A stretch of DNA of 64,000 nucleotides, taken from positions 248,001 to 312,000 of the forward strand of contig CAWDYI010000005.1 in assembly GCA_963806395.1 (NCBI GenBank), in the 5' to 3' direction. Both the position numbers and the translations under genes were made by a program. The stretch comes from DASSUW01 sp963806395. Its GTDB lineage: Bacteria; Actinomycetota; Thermoleophilia; Solirubrobacterales; Solirubrobacteraceae. Each line of letters starts with the position of its first letter. The first letter of the stretch is position 1. The notes beneath the pieces were generated by a model. That model had not been told where the DNA came from and did not search any database. It saw nothing but the letters and a program-made list of their open reading frames with translations. Of this stretch, positions 51,448-60,628 are shown piece after piece.

Positions 51448-52545
51448 ATGCGGAATCGTGCATGGAGGATCGCGGCGGTGCTGGCTGCCGGCGGAGCGCT
51501 TGCGCTTGCCGGCTGCGGCGACGACGAAGCAGACGGAGGTGGCGCTGCCAGCGACAGCGGCGACAAGGCGGCCGGCAAGGTGGCTGTGCTGCTGCCGGAC
51601 TCCAAGTCGTCTGTTCGCTGGGAGACGGTCGACCGGCCGTTCCTGAAGGAGGCGTTCGACGCCGCCGGCATCGAGTCTGAAATCCAGAACGCCGAGGGCG
51701 ACAAGGCGACGCAGCAGCAGCAGGCCGAGCAGGCGATCACCAACGGCGCCAAGGTGCTGTTGCTGGTCAACCTCGACTCGGGCTCCGGCGCGGCGATCGC
51801 CGCCAACGCCAAGAGCCAGGACGTCGCGGTCATCGACTACGACCGCCTGACGCTCAACGGCGACTCGGACTACTACGTGTCGTTCGACAACGAAGCGGTC
51901 GGCAAGCTCCAGGGCGAGGGCCTCGTGGGCTGTCTCGAGGGCAAGACCAAGCCCGCCGTGGCAGTGCTCAACGGCTCGCCGACGGACAACAACGCGACGC
52001 TGTTCAAGAACGGCTACGACGGCGTCATCAACCCGCTGTTCGACTCGGGCGACTGGACCGAGGTCGACGATCAGGCGGTGCCGGACTGGGACAACCAGAA
52101 GGCGCTGACGATCTTCGAGCAGATGCTCCAGAAGGCCAACAACAAGATCGACGGCGTGCTGGCGGCCAACGACGGCCTCGGCAACGCGGCGATCTCGGCG
52201 ATCAAGCAGCGCAAGCTGCCGCAGATCCCCGTCACCGGTCAGGACGCGACGCTGCAGGGGATCCAGAACATCGTCAACGGCGATCAGTGCATGACCGTCT
52301 ACAAGGCGATCAAGAAGGAGGCCGACGCGGCCGCCAAGCTGGCGATCGCGCTCGTCAACGGCGAGACGCCGGAAGCGCCGGACAGCGTCAACAACGGCAC
52401 GAAGGACGTCCCGTCCATCTTCGAGGAGCCGGTTGCGGTCACCAAGGACAACATCGGTGAGTACCTCGGTGAGCCGGACTTCCCGAAGAAGGAAGAGATC
52501 TGCGCCGGCAAGCTCGCGGCGAAGTGCACGGAGCTCGGGCTCTAG
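51448..52545 (+). CDS. Sugar ABC transporter substrate-binding lipoprotein (XylF-like)
   Basis: 365 residues from ATG 51448 behind a long AGGAGGAGGAG ribosome site. Lipobox ALAGC23. Periplasmic-binding type I fold (KVAVLLPDSKSSVRWETVDRP, IDYDRLTLNGDSDYYVSFDN, AANDGLGNAAISAIKQ, VTGQDATLQGIQNI), most like D-xylose-binding XylF. A strong terminator-like hairpin follows, which would keep the binding protein in excess over the ATPase and permease. Confidence 0.93.
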   Translation: MRNRAWRIAAVLAAGGALALAGCGDDEADGGGAASDSGDKAAGKVAVLLPDSKSSVRWETVDRPFLKEAFDAAGIESEIQNAEGDKATQQQQAEQAITNGAKVLLLVNLDSGSGAAIAANAKSQDVAVIDYDRLTLNGDSDYYVSFDNEAVGKLQGEGLVGCLEGKTKPAVAVLNGSPTDNNATLFKNGYDGVINPLFDSGDWTEVDDQAVPDWDNQKALTIFEQMLQKANNKIDGVLAANDGLGNAAISAIKQRKLPQIPVTGQDATLQGIQNIVNGDQCMTVYKAIKKEADAAAKLAIALVNGETPEAPDSVNNGTKDVPSIFEEPVAVTKDNIGEYLGEPDFPKKEEICAGKLAAKCTELGL

Positions 52546-52553
52546 GAGAGAAT

Positions 52554-52586
52554 GGGGGACCCGCGCCGTTGCGGGTCCCCCGTTTT
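52554..52586 (+). terminator. Attenuator/terminator between SBP and ATPase genes
   Basis: Arms GGGGGACCCGC (52554-52564) and GCGGGTCCCCC (52571-52581), 6-base loop, followed by GTTTTCATT. Because the ATPase and permease genes have no other evident promoter, it probably ends most but not all transcripts. Confidence 0.82.
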
Positions 52587-52605
52587 CATTGAGGAGGAAA
52601 CTGAT

Positions 52606-53382
52606 TTGAGCGACGTTCCGATCCTGGAGCTGCGCGGGGTCTCGAAGAGCTTCGGCGCGGTGCAGGCCCTCTACCAGGTGGACTTCCACGTCTCGCCCGG
52701 CGAGGTCATGGCCCTCGTGGGCGACAACGGCGCGGGCAAATCCACGCTGATCAAGTGCATCGCCGGGATCTACCCGTTCGACGAGGGCGAGGTGGTCTTC
52801 AACGGCGAGAAGGTCAACATCCACGGCCCGAAGGACGCTGCGCGGCTGGGGATCGAGGTCGTCTACCAGGACCTCGCGCTGGCCGACAACCTCGACGTCG
52901 TGCAGAACATGTTCCTCGGGCGCGAGGAGGTCGACCCGCTGCGGCGGCTGAACGAGACGTCGATGGAGGCGAAGGCGAAGGAGACGCTTGCCAGCCTCTC
53001 TGTGACGACGCTGCGGTCGGTGCGCCAGACCGTCGCCGGGCTGTCGGGTGGCCAGCGCCAGTCGGTGGCGGTCGCCAAGGCCGTGATGTGGAACTCGAAG
53101 GTCGTGATCCTCGACGAGCCGACGGCCGCGCTCGGCGTGGCCCAGACCCGTCAGGTGCTCGACCTGGTGGCCCGCCTGGGCGAGCAGGGGCTCGCGGTGA
53201 TCCTGATCTCGCACAACCTGCACGACATCTTCGAGGTCGGCGACTCGATCACCGTGCTGCGGCTGGGCCAGAACGTGGCCGAGTTCAAGCGCAAGGACAC
53301 CAACCAGCAGGAGGTCGTCGAGGCGATCACCGCCGGCAAGCTCACGAAGGTTCCGGGGCAGGCCGCGGAGGTGATCGCGTGA
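52606..53382 (+). CDS. Sugar ABC transporter ATP-binding protein (single-domain, XylG/RbsA-half type)
   Basis: 258 residues from TTG 52606, preceded by GAGGAGG. Walker A GDNGAGKST (about 44-52), Q-loop VVYQDLAL, signature LSGGQRQS, Walker B VVILDEPTAAL, H-loop LISHNLHD. It has one nucleotide-binding domain, where classical XylG/RbsA have two fused, so a homodimer is expected. The stop overlaps the permease start (GTGA). Confidence 0.93.
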   Translation: MSDVPILELRGVSKSFGAVQALYQVDFHVSPGEVMALVGDNGAGKSTLIKCIAGIYPFDEGEVVFNGEKVNIHGPKDAARLGIEVVYQDLALADNLDVVQNMFLGREEVDPLRRLNETSMEAKAKETLASLSVTTLRSVRQTVAGLSGGQRQSVAVAKAVMWNSKVVILDEPTAALGVAQTRQVLDLVARLGEQGLAVILISHNLHDIFEVGDSITVLRLGQNVAEFKRKDTNQQEVVEAITAGKLTKVPGQAAEVIA

Positions 53383-54614
53383 GCACCGTCGCCGCGCCGC
53401 CGCCGTCCGCGCCGTCGGCCCCCGCCAAGCAGACCCTCAGCGCCTACGCGCGCGCGTGGTGGGTCGGCGTCCGGTCGGGCGACCTCGGATCGCTGCCGAT
53501 CTTCGTCGGCATCATCATCATCGCGGTCGTCTTCCAGGCTCAGAACGACCGCTTCCTCACCGCCGGCAACTTCGTCAACCTGATGGTCCAGACGGCGCCA
53601 TACGCGGTGATCGCGATGGGCGTCACGTTTGCGCTGCTGCTCGGGGAGATCGACCTCTCGATCGGCTTCGTGTCCGGCGTCGGCGGCGTGCTGGTGGCAC
53701 TGCTCCTCACGCCCGACGGCAACGAGCTGCCGACGTTCGTGGCGATCGCGATCGCGCTCGGCGCCGGTCTGGCGATCGGCACGATGCACGGCCTCATCAT
53801 CACCAAGGTCGGCGTTCCCTCGTTCGTCGTCACGCTCGCGGGCCTGCTGGCCTGGAATGGCGTCGTGCTGCTGCTGATCGGCAGCAAGGGCACCGTGATC
53901 CTCCAGAACGACTTCGTGATCGGGCTCGCGAACGACTTCATGGCGCCGGGGGCGGCATGGGTGCTCGCGATCGTCTGCGTCGTCCTCTACGCCGCGGTCC
54001 AGATCGCCCGCGTGCGATCGCGCAGCAAGGGCGGGCTGGAGACCGACCCTGCGCTGATCGTGGCGCTGCGGATCGCCGGGCTGGGCGTGGCGCTGGCGAT
54101 CCTCGTGGCGGTCTCCAACGACGACCGCGGCGTGCCGTACGCGGCGGTCGTGGTCGGCGCCCTGCTCGTGTTCTGGACGTTCGTCCTGAACCGCACGACG
54201 TTCGGGCGTCACGTCTACGCCGTCGGCGGCAACGCCGAGGCGGCGCGGCGCGCGGGCATCAACGTCGACCGGGTGAAGATCCTCTGCTTCGCGTTCTGCT
54301 CGCTGATGGCGGTGCTGGGCGGCATCATCCTCGCCTCGCGCCTGCGGTCGGTCGACACGAACACGGGCGGCGGCACGGCGCTGCTGTATCCGATCGCCGC
54401 CGCGGTGATCGGCGGCACGTCGCTGTTCGGCGGGCGCGGCACGATGAAGGCCGCCGTACTCGGCGCGATCGTGATGCTCTCGATCGACAACGGCCTGGGG
54501 CTGCTCGGCCTCTCGTCAGGCACGAAGTTCGTGCTCACCGGCGGCGTGCTGCTGCTGGCGGTCACGGTCGACTCCGTGTCGCGGCGCGGGCGGGCGCAGT
54601 CCGGACGAGCATGA
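53379..54614 (+). CDS. Sugar ABC transporter permease (XylH/RbsC-like)
   Basis: 411 residues from GTG 53379 with about ten membrane helices. EIDLSIGFVSGVGGVLVALLL, GLIITKVGVPSFVVTLAG and NAEAARRAGINVDRVKILCF match the BPD_transp_2 family, the last being the EAA-like coupling loop. A 50-residue soluble insert (about 205-240) with RSRSKGGLETD separates the halves, as in XylH. The TGA overlaps the oxidoreductase ATG. Confidence 0.93.
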   Translation: MSTVAAPPPSAPSAPAKQTLSAYARAWWVGVRSGDLGSLPIFVGIIIIAVVFQAQNDRFLTAGNFVNLMVQTAPYAVIAMGVTFALLLGEIDLSIGFVSGVGGVLVALLLTPDGNELPTFVAIAIALGAGLAIGTMHGLIITKVGVPSFVVTLAGLLAWNGVVLLLIGSKGTVILQNDFVIGLANDFMAPGAAWVLAIVCVVLYAAVQIARVRSRSKGGLETDPALIVALRIAGLGVALAILVAVSNDDRGVPYAAVVVGALLVFWTFVLNRTTFGRHVYAVGGNAEAARRAGINVDRVKILCFAFCSLMAVLGGIILASRLRSVDTNTGGGTALLYPIAAAVIGGTSLFGGRGTMKAAVLGAIVMLSIDNGLGLLGLSSGTKFVLTGGVLLLAVTVDSVSRRGRAQSGRA

Positions 54615-55597
54615 ACGACGGCGATGCGGTGCGGTGGGGGATCCTCTCCACCGCCCGCATCAACGACAAGCTGCTGGCGGGCGCGCGCGGCGCGGCCGGC
54701 GCCCGAGTCGTCGCGGTCGGCTCGCGCGACCGCGCGCGTGGCGAGGAGTTCGCGGCCAGGCACGGCATCGGCCGCGTCCACGGCTCCTACGAGGACCTGC
54801 TCGCCGACCCGGACGTGGAGGCGGTCTACATCCCGCTCCCCAACTCGTTGCACGTGCCGTGGTCGATCCAGGCGCTGGAGGCCGGCAAGCACGTGCTGTG
54901 CGAGAAGCCGCTGACCCGCCGGGCGGCGGAGGCGGAGGCGGCGTTCGACGCCGCCGACCGCTCCGGCCGGCTGCTGATGGAGGCGTTCATGTGGCGCTAC
55001 CACCCGCAGACCGAGGCGCTCGTGCGACTGGCCGGCGAGATCGCGCCGCTGCGCGTCGTGCGCACCGCGTTCGGCTTCCCGCTGCCGCCGGACGACGTCG
55101 CCAACGTGCGTCTGCAGGGCTCGCTCGAGGGCGGGGCGCTGATGGACGTGGGGTGCTACTGCGTGAGCGCGCTGCGGCTGCTGGGCGGCGAGCCCGAGCA
55201 GGTGCACGGCGAGCAGGTGGCCGGCGGCGACGGCGTCGACGGCCGCTTCGCCGGCGTGCTGCGGTTCGCGGGCGGCGTGCTCGGCACGTTCGACTGCGGC
55301 TTCGACGTGCCGCCGCGGAGCGCGATCGAGGTCGTCGGGGAGGGCGGCACGATCGTGTCGTCCGACCCGTGGCACGGGGCCACGCCGCGGCTGACGCTGG
55401 CACGGCCCGGCGAGCCGGCCGAGGCGGTCGCGGTCGAGGCCGCCAACCCCTACCGGCTGGAGGTCGAGGACGTCTCGGCGGCGATCCGCGCGGGCCGCGC
55501 GCCGCGCCTCGGCCGCGAGGACGCGGTCGGCCAGGCGCGGACGATCGAGGCGCTGTACGCGGCGGCTGACACGGGCCGGGCCGTGACCCTGGGTTGA
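54611..55597 (+). CDS. Gfo/Idh/MocA-family oxidoreductase
   Basis: 328 residues. N-terminal Rossmann domain (RWGILSTARINDKLL, VVAVGSRDRARGEEFA, the EKPL motif at about 98-101 with its catalytic-type Lys), then the C-terminal alpha/beta domain (MEAFMWRYHPQ, GGALMDVGCYCV). It should oxidise or reduce the imported sugar or polyol with NAD(P). It is translationally coupled to the permease and ends the transporter operon. Confidence 0.92.
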   Translation: MNDGDAVRWGILSTARINDKLLAGARGAAGARVVAVGSRDRARGEEFAARHGIGRVHGSYEDLLADPDVEAVYIPLPNSLHVPWSIQALEAGKHVLCEKPLTRRAAEAEAAFDAADRSGRLLMEAFMWRYHPQTEALVRLAGEIAPLRVVRTAFGFPLPPDDVANVRLQGSLEGGALMDVGCYCVSALRLLGGEPEQVHGEQVAGGDGVDGRFAGVLRFAGGVLGTFDCGFDVPPRSAIEVVGEGGTIVSSDPWHGATPRLTLARPGEPAEAVAVEAANPYRLEVEDVSAAIRAGRAPRLGREDAVGQARTIEALYAAADTGRAVTLG

Positions 55598-55601
55598 GGC
55601 A

Positions 55602-57710
55602 GTGCGCCGGTCCGCGGCCACCGCGCTCATCATCCTGGCGTCATTCCTGCTGTTCGCGGCGGCGCTCGCGAGCTACGCCCGCGTAGCGCTGTTCGACTCC
55701 GACGACTTCGCCAACCGCGCAGCCGACGCCCTCCACGACGCGCGCGTCAGGACCGTGGTCTCCGACCAGGTCACCGACCGGCTCGTGCTGGCCAGGGACT
55801 CGGATCTGCTCGCGGCCCGGCCGATCATCTCCTCGGCGGTCTCGGGCATCGTCGGCAGCGACGCCTTCGGGAGCCTGTTCCGCCGCGCCGTGCTCGACGT
55901 TCACCGCGCGGTGCTCCACCGGGACCAGGACACCGTCACGCTGACGCTCGCCGACGTCGGCACCGTGGCCGCGGAGGCGCTGCGGACGGTCAAGCCGCAG
56001 CTCGCGGACCAGATCGCGGACAGCGGCCGCGTCGTGCTGCTCAGGCGCCGGGTCGGCGCTGTCACCGGCGACCTCGCACGCGTGGCCGAGGGCGTGCAGA
56101 TCCTCGCGTTCGTGCTGGCGGCGCTGGCGGTGCTGGCGGGCGCCGTGGCGATCGCGATCTCCGGCGATCGCCGTCGCGCTGTCTCGCGGCTCGGCATCGG
56201 CGCCATCGCGTCCGGGGTCGCCGTCGTCGTCGTCTGCCTGGTGGGCCGGGCGATCGCGCTCGGCTTCGTGCAGGAGCCGGATCACCGGGCGGCGGCCGGC
56301 GCCGTGTGGGACGCGTTCCTCGGCGACCTGCGCAGGATGGGCTATCTGCTCGCCGCCAGCGGCGCGGTCGTGGCCGCGGCCGCAGCGTCGCTGATCCGCC
56401 CGGTCGGGCTCGAAGGCCCGTTGCACGCCGCGTGGCGCATCGTCACGACCGAGCCGTCCGGCACGTGGCAGGCCGTCGGCCGCGGAATCGCGTTCATCGT
56501 CGCCGGCGTGCTCGTGATCGCGCAGCCGCTCGGCGCGCTGCACGTCGCCGTCACGCTCGTCGGTGTCTACCTGCTCTACCAGGGGGTGACGGCGCTGCTG
56601 CGGCTGATCTACCGGCCGCCCGCGCCCGAGGCCGAGGCCGCGACGATGCGCCGGCTGCCGCGGATCGCCGTCGGCGTGGTCGCCGCGCTCGTCGTCGCGG
56701 GCGCGTTCACCGCGTTCTACGCGGGTGGCGGCGCGGCCGCGCCGGCGGTGGCGATCGCCGGTTGCAACGGTCACGACGAGCTGTGCGACCGGTCGCTCGA
56801 CGAGGTGGCGCTGGCGGCGACGCACAACTCGATGTCGGCGCCGCTGCCGGGCTGGTTCTCGGCGCTGGTCGACGCGCCGATCGACGAGCAGCTCGCGGAG
56901 GGGGTGCGCGGCCTGCTGATCGACACGCACTACGGCGACAAGCTCGCCAACGGGCGCATCCGGACGGACTTCGCGATCCGCGGCGGGATCGGCGCCGCGC
57001 TCAAGCAGGACAGCCTGAGCGACGAGTCGGTCGCCGCCGCGCTCCGGCTGCGCGAGCGGCTCGGCTTCCGCGGCCCCGGCACGCGCGGCATGTACGTCTG
57101 CCACACGTTCTGCGAGCTCGGCTCGACGCCGCTGGACGAGGTCCTGAAGGACATCCGCGAGTTCCTCGCCACGCATCCGTCCGACGTCGTCGTGGTGATC
57201 AACCAGGACTACGTCACGCCGGAGGACTACGTCGAGGCGGTAGGCGACGCCGGTCTGACGCCGTACGTGTTCAAGCGGCTCGGCGAATCGCCGTGGCCGA
57301 CGCTGGGGGAGATGGTCAAGTCAGGCCAGCGGCTCGTACTGCTGGCGGAGAACAAGGCCGGGGCGGCGCCCTGGTACCAGCTCGCGTACGAGCGACTGAC
57401 GGAGGAGACGCCGTACGCGTTCGGGCGGGCGTCACAGCTGACCGCCCCGGCGAGCCTGGAGGCGAGCTGCCGGCCGAACCGCGGCCCTGAGGGCGCGCCG
57501 ATGTTCCTCCTCAACCACTGGGTGACCACCGATCCGGTGCCGCTCCGGCGCGACGCCTCGAAGGTCAATGCCTACGCCGAGCTGCTCGCCCGGGCGACGG
57601 CGTGCGCGCGCATCCGCGACCACATCCCGAACCTGGTCGCCGTCAACTTCGAGCAGCACGGTGACCTGTTCCGCGTGGTCGATGAGCTGAACGGCGTCGG
57701 AGGCCCGTGA
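55602..57710 (+). CDS. Membrane protein with C-terminal PLC-like TIM-barrel domain
   Basis: 702 residues from GTG 55602. The N-terminal 385 residues carry about six membrane helices (5-27, 165-185, 195-217, 245-262, 290-325, 350-370) with a soluble segment between the first and second. Residues 392-700 are a PI-PLC-X-like barrel: ATHNSMSAP (H408), LLIDTHYGD (H443), YVCHTFCELGSTPLDEVL (H501), VVVINQDYVTPED. It may act on lipids at the outer face. The stop overlaps the MFS start (GTGA). Confidence 0.82.
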   Translation: MRRSAATALIILASFLLFAAALASYARVALFDSDDFANRAADALHDARVRTVVSDQVTDRLVLARDSDLLAARPIISSAVSGIVGSDAFGSLFRRAVLDVHRAVLHRDQDTVTLTLADVGTVAAEALRTVKPQLADQIADSGRVVLLRRRVGAVTGDLARVAEGVQILAFVLAALAVLAGAVAIAISGDRRRAVSRLGIGAIASGVAVVVVCLVGRAIALGFVQEPDHRAAAGAVWDAFLGDLRRMGYLLAASGAVVAAAAASLIRPVGLEGPLHAAWRIVTTEPSGTWQAVGRGIAFIVAGVLVIAQPLGALHVAVTLVGVYLLYQGVTALLRLIYRPPAPEAEAATMRRLPRIAVGVVAALVVAGAFTAFYAGGGAAAPAVAIAGCNGHDELCDRSLDEVALAATHNSMSAPLPGWFSALVDAPIDEQLAEGVRGLLIDTHYGDKLANGRIRTDFAIRGGIGAALKQDSLSDESVAAALRLRERLGFRGPGTRGMYVCHTFCELGSTPLDEVLKDIREFLATHPSDVVVVINQDYVTPEDYVEAVGDAGLTPYVFKRLGESPWPTLGEMVKSGQRLVLLAENKAGAAPWYQLAYERLTEETPYAFGRASQLTAPASLEASCRPNRGPEGAPMFLLNHWVTTDPVPLRRDASKVNAYAELLARATACARIRDHIPNLVAVNFEQHGDLFRVVDELNGVGGP

Positions 57711-58984
57711 GAGGCCGCCTCGGGCGGTTGCTGCGCGCGGTCACCGTCGATGTCGACCTCCTCCGGCGCCGCCGCGAGCTGCGCCTGCTGATCATCGGCC
57801 AGGCGAGCTCGGGCCTGGGGTCGATGATCACGTTCGTCGCGCTGCCGGTACAGACGTACGAGCTCACGCGCTCGACCGTGGCGGTCGGGCTGCTCGGCCT
57901 CGCCGAGTTCGTGCCGATCCTGGCTCTGGCGCTGCTGGGCGGCGCGATGGCCGACGCGTTCGACCGGCGGCGGCTGGTGATGCTGGCCGAAGTCGGCGCC
58001 ACGCTCGTAGTCGCCGGGCTCGTGGTCAACAGCCTGCTGCCGGACCCGCAGCTTTGGGTGCTGTACGTCGCGGCGGCCCTGATCGCGGCGTGCACGGCGA
58101 TCCGGCGGCCGCCGATGGACGCGCTGATGCCGCAGCTCGTCGAGCGCGACGAGCTCAAGGCGGCGAGCGCGCTCCAGTGGGGGATTCACGGCGTCGCGCA
58201 GATGGCCGGGCCGGCGATCGCCGGCGTGCTGATCGTGACCGCGGGAGCGGCCGTGACGTACACGGCGGACCTCGCGAGCTTCGTCGTCTCGATCGCCTCG
58301 CTGGTCGCCATGACGACGCCGCCGCCACGCGAGCGCCAGGCGCTCGGCCTGCACGCGATCGCCGAGGGCCTGCGGTACGCGCGCTCGCGCCAGGAGCTGG
58401 TCGGTACCTACGCGATCGACATCACCGCGATGTTCTTCGGCATGCCGATGGCGCTGTTCCCGGCGCTCGCTGAGCGCTACGGCGGCGGAGCGGTGGTCGG
58501 CCTGCTGTACGCGGCGCCGTCGGCGGGCGCCGTGGTGGCCACGCTGACGAGCGGCTGGACGCGGCGCATCCACCGTCACGGCCGCGCTGTCGTGCTGGCG
58601 GCGGTCGGCTGGGGTGCGGCGATCATCGGATTCGGCCTCGCGCCGGAGCTCTGGCTGGCCCTGCTCTGCCTCGCCGTCGGGGGCGGGTCCGACGCGATCT
58701 CTGGCGTGTTCCGCGCCACGATCTGGAACGAGACGATCCCGACCCGCCTGCGCGGCCGCCTCGCCGGCGTCGAGATGATCTCCTGGACTGCCGGTCCGCT
58801 GCTCGGCAACGCCGAGGCGGGCATCGCGTCGGCGCTCGTCGGGCTGCGCACCTCGGTGGTCGCGGGCGGCGTCATGTGCGTGGCCGGCTCGCTCGCGCTC
58901 GCCGCACTGCTGCCGCGCTTGTGGTCCTACGATGCCCGCCACGGCGCGACCGCCCGCCCGGAGGATCTGATCGAGGCGCGATGA
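57707..58984 (+). CDS. MFS transporter (EntS/MdfA-like efflux type)
   Basis: 425 residues, twelve predicted helices. The loop after helix 2 has GGAMADAFDRRRL, the MFS motif A variant, and RRPPMDALMPQLVERDEL follows helix 4, both typical of the enterobactin-exporter EntS-like group. Coupled to the PLC-like gene upstream (GTGA) and the next gene downstream (ATGA). Substrate unknown. Confidence 0.9.
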   Translation: MRGRLGRLLRAVTVDVDLLRRRRELRLLIIGQASSGLGSMITFVALPVQTYELTRSTVAVGLLGLAEFVPILALALLGGAMADAFDRRRLVMLAEVGATLVVAGLVVNSLLPDPQLWVLYVAAALIAACTAIRRPPMDALMPQLVERDELKAASALQWGIHGVAQMAGPAIAGVLIVTAGAAVTYTADLASFVVSIASLVAMTTPPPRERQALGLHAIAEGLRYARSRQELVGTYAIDITAMFFGMPMALFPALAERYGGGAVVGLLYAAPSAGAVVATLTSGWTRRIHRHGRAVVLAAVGWGAAIIGFGLAPELWLALLCLAVGGGSDAISGVFRATIWNETIPTRLRGRLAGVEMISWTAGPLLGNAEAGIASALVGLRTSVVAGGVMCVAGSLALAALLPRLWSYDARHGATARPEDLIEAR

Positions 58985-59502
58985 CGCTCGACGACCTCAT
59001 CCCCGCGCCGGACTGGTCGGAGCGCCACAGCCGCGCGATCGCCGCGCCGCCGCCGGTGGTGCTGGCCGCCGCGCGCGAGGTCACGGTCTCCGAGATGCGC
59101 CTCGCGGCGGTGCTGCTGGCCGTGCGCGGGTTCGGGCGGCCGCCGCCGATCGCGTTCACGACGCTGCTGGAGCAGCGGATCGGCGGCACGTGGCTGGAGT
59201 CCGGCGAGCGCGGCGACGTGTGGGCGGGCGTGTTGCGCCCGTGGCGCAACCAGGCACACCCGATCGCCGACCGCGACGCGCTGCTCGCGTTCGACGAGCC
59301 GGGCTGGGTGAAGGTCGCGATGGACATGACCGTCACCGCGCAGGGCGCCGGCACGCTGCTCTCCACGGAGACGCGCATCGCCGCCACGAGCGACGACGCG
59401 CGGCGCACGTTCGGCCGCTACTGGCGCGTCGTCCGGCCCGGCAGCGGCCTCGTCCGCCACTCGCTCCTGCGAGCGGTCGAGCGGCGCGCTCTCACAGCTT
59501 GA
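58981..59502 (+). CDS. SRPBCC-like small protein, unknown function
   Basis: 173 residues from ATG 58981, overlapping the MFS stop. The pattern of strands and a final helix (SRAIAAPPPVVLAAAREV, GWVKVAMDMTVTAQGAGTLLSTETRIAATSDDARRTFGRYW) resembles DUF2867/SRPBCC ligand-binding folds frequently seen in actinobacteria. No catalytic residues evident. Its last 11 bp overlap the convergent oxidoreductase gene. Confidence 0.65.
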   Translation: MTLDDLIPAPDWSERHSRAIAAPPPVVLAAAREVTVSEMRLAAVLLAVRGFGRPPPIAFTTLLEQRIGGTWLESGERGDVWAGVLRPWRNQAHPIADRDALLAFDEPGWVKVAMDMTVTAQGAGTLLSTETRIAATSDDARRTFGRYWRVVRPGSGLVRHSLLRAVERRALTA

Positions 59503-60628
59503 CCACCGTTCCGGCACGGTCTGACTCGAGCGCCGCCGTGAAGATCCGGTGCGTGGCGGCGGCCTCGGCGGGCGTCGCGCAGCGGAACGGGCCGCGCATG
59601 TCGTCACCGTGCGCGAGCTCGTCGAGGAACGCCGCCCACATCTGCTGGATCGCGTCCGGGAAGCCGAACTCGAAGATCCCGCCGGTGATCGTCGGATAGG
59701 CCGGCCGGAAGCCGAGGTCGCTCACGCGCCACTCCTGCGGGCCGCCCGCCGCGTACTCCATCACCCGCAGGGTCTTGGGCGTCTTGGTGGAGAAGGCGAT
59801 CGAGCCCTCCGTGCCGTCGATCTCGATCGTCCACGTGTTCATCTCACCCGGGGCGATCCGCTTGGTGTCGATCCGCAGCGGGAACGTGTAGCCGTCGCGG
59901 CCCGCCTCGCACAGGAGCACGGCGTTGTCGGGCGTGTCGCACGGCACCATCGCGCCGGTGCCGTCCGGCCGCTCGGCGACGACGTCGGAGAGCACGGCGC
60001 GCAGCGTGCGCGGCATCAACCCGAACCGCAGCGGCAGGTGCAGCGCGTGCATGCCGAGGTCGCCCATGCAGCCGTACGCGCCGTTGAACTCCGCCTGACG
60101 CTTCCAGTTGATCGGCTTGCCCGGGTCGAGGTCGCTGGAGTGCAGGAACGCGCTGCGGACCTCGAGGATCCGGCCCGCGCGTCCCTCCGCCATCCAGCCC
60201 GCGACGGCCTGGCCGCCGGGGAAGAACGGCATCTCCGACGAGCAGCGCACGACCAGCTCCGGGTGGCTGGCGACGGCGGCCATGATCCGCTTGTTGGCGT
60301 CGAGGTCGATCCCGAACGGCTTTTCGCCGAGCAGGTGGCGGCCGGCCTCCAGGATCGCGACGTACAGCTCGGCGTGCAGGTGGTGCGGGACGGCGCAGTA
60401 GACGGCCTCGACGTCGGGGTCGTCGAGCAGCTCGCCCCAGTCGGTCGAGAGCCGCGGCGTGGGGTCGAGGCGCTCGTACCAGGCGAGCACGTCCGGGTTG
60501 GCGTCGCACACGTGCACGATCTCCGGCCGCACGTCGATGTCGGCCAGGTGCAGCCAGCGCGCGGCCGCGGACGCGAACTCGCGCCCCATCAGCCCGCCGC
60601 CGATGACGCCGAAGCGGACGGTCCTCAT
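59492..60628 (-). CDS. Gfo/Idh/MocA-family oxidoreductase
   Basis: 378 residues. RFGVIGGGLMGREFASA (NAD-binding), EKPFGIDLDANK with the conserved Lys, and the C-terminal part with GAYGCMGDLGMHALHLPLRFG (the GD-x-G-x-H metal-free catalytic motif of the family). It resembles inositol- or sugar-dehydrogenase-like members. ATG 60628 overlaps the stop of the aldolase gene, so both act in one pathway. Confidence 0.92.
   Translation of the reverse strand: MRTVRFGVIGGGLMGREFASAAARWLHLADIDVRPEIVHVCDANPDVLAWYERLDPTPRLSTDWGELLDDPDVEAVYCAVPHHLHAELYVAILEAGRHLLGEKPFGIDLDANKRIMAAVASHPELVVRCSSEMPFFPGGQAVAGWMAEGRAGRILEVRSAFLHSSDLDPGKPINWKRQAEFNGAYGCMGDLGMHALHLPLRFGLMPRTLRAVLSDVVAERPDGTGAMVPCDTPDNAVLLCEAGRDGYTFPLRIDTKRIAPGEMNTWTIEIDGTEGSIAFSTKTPKTLRVMEYAAGGPQEWRVSDLGFRPAYPTITGGIFEFGFPDAIQQMWAAFLDELAHGDDMRGPFRCATPAEAAATHRIFTAALESDRAGTVVKL

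Noticed and set aside
50566..53223. 885-codon minus-strand frame over the ROK/sugar-transporter genes
   Set aside because: Antisense of three well-supported genes; composition is that of GC-rich shadow frames and no domain is seen.
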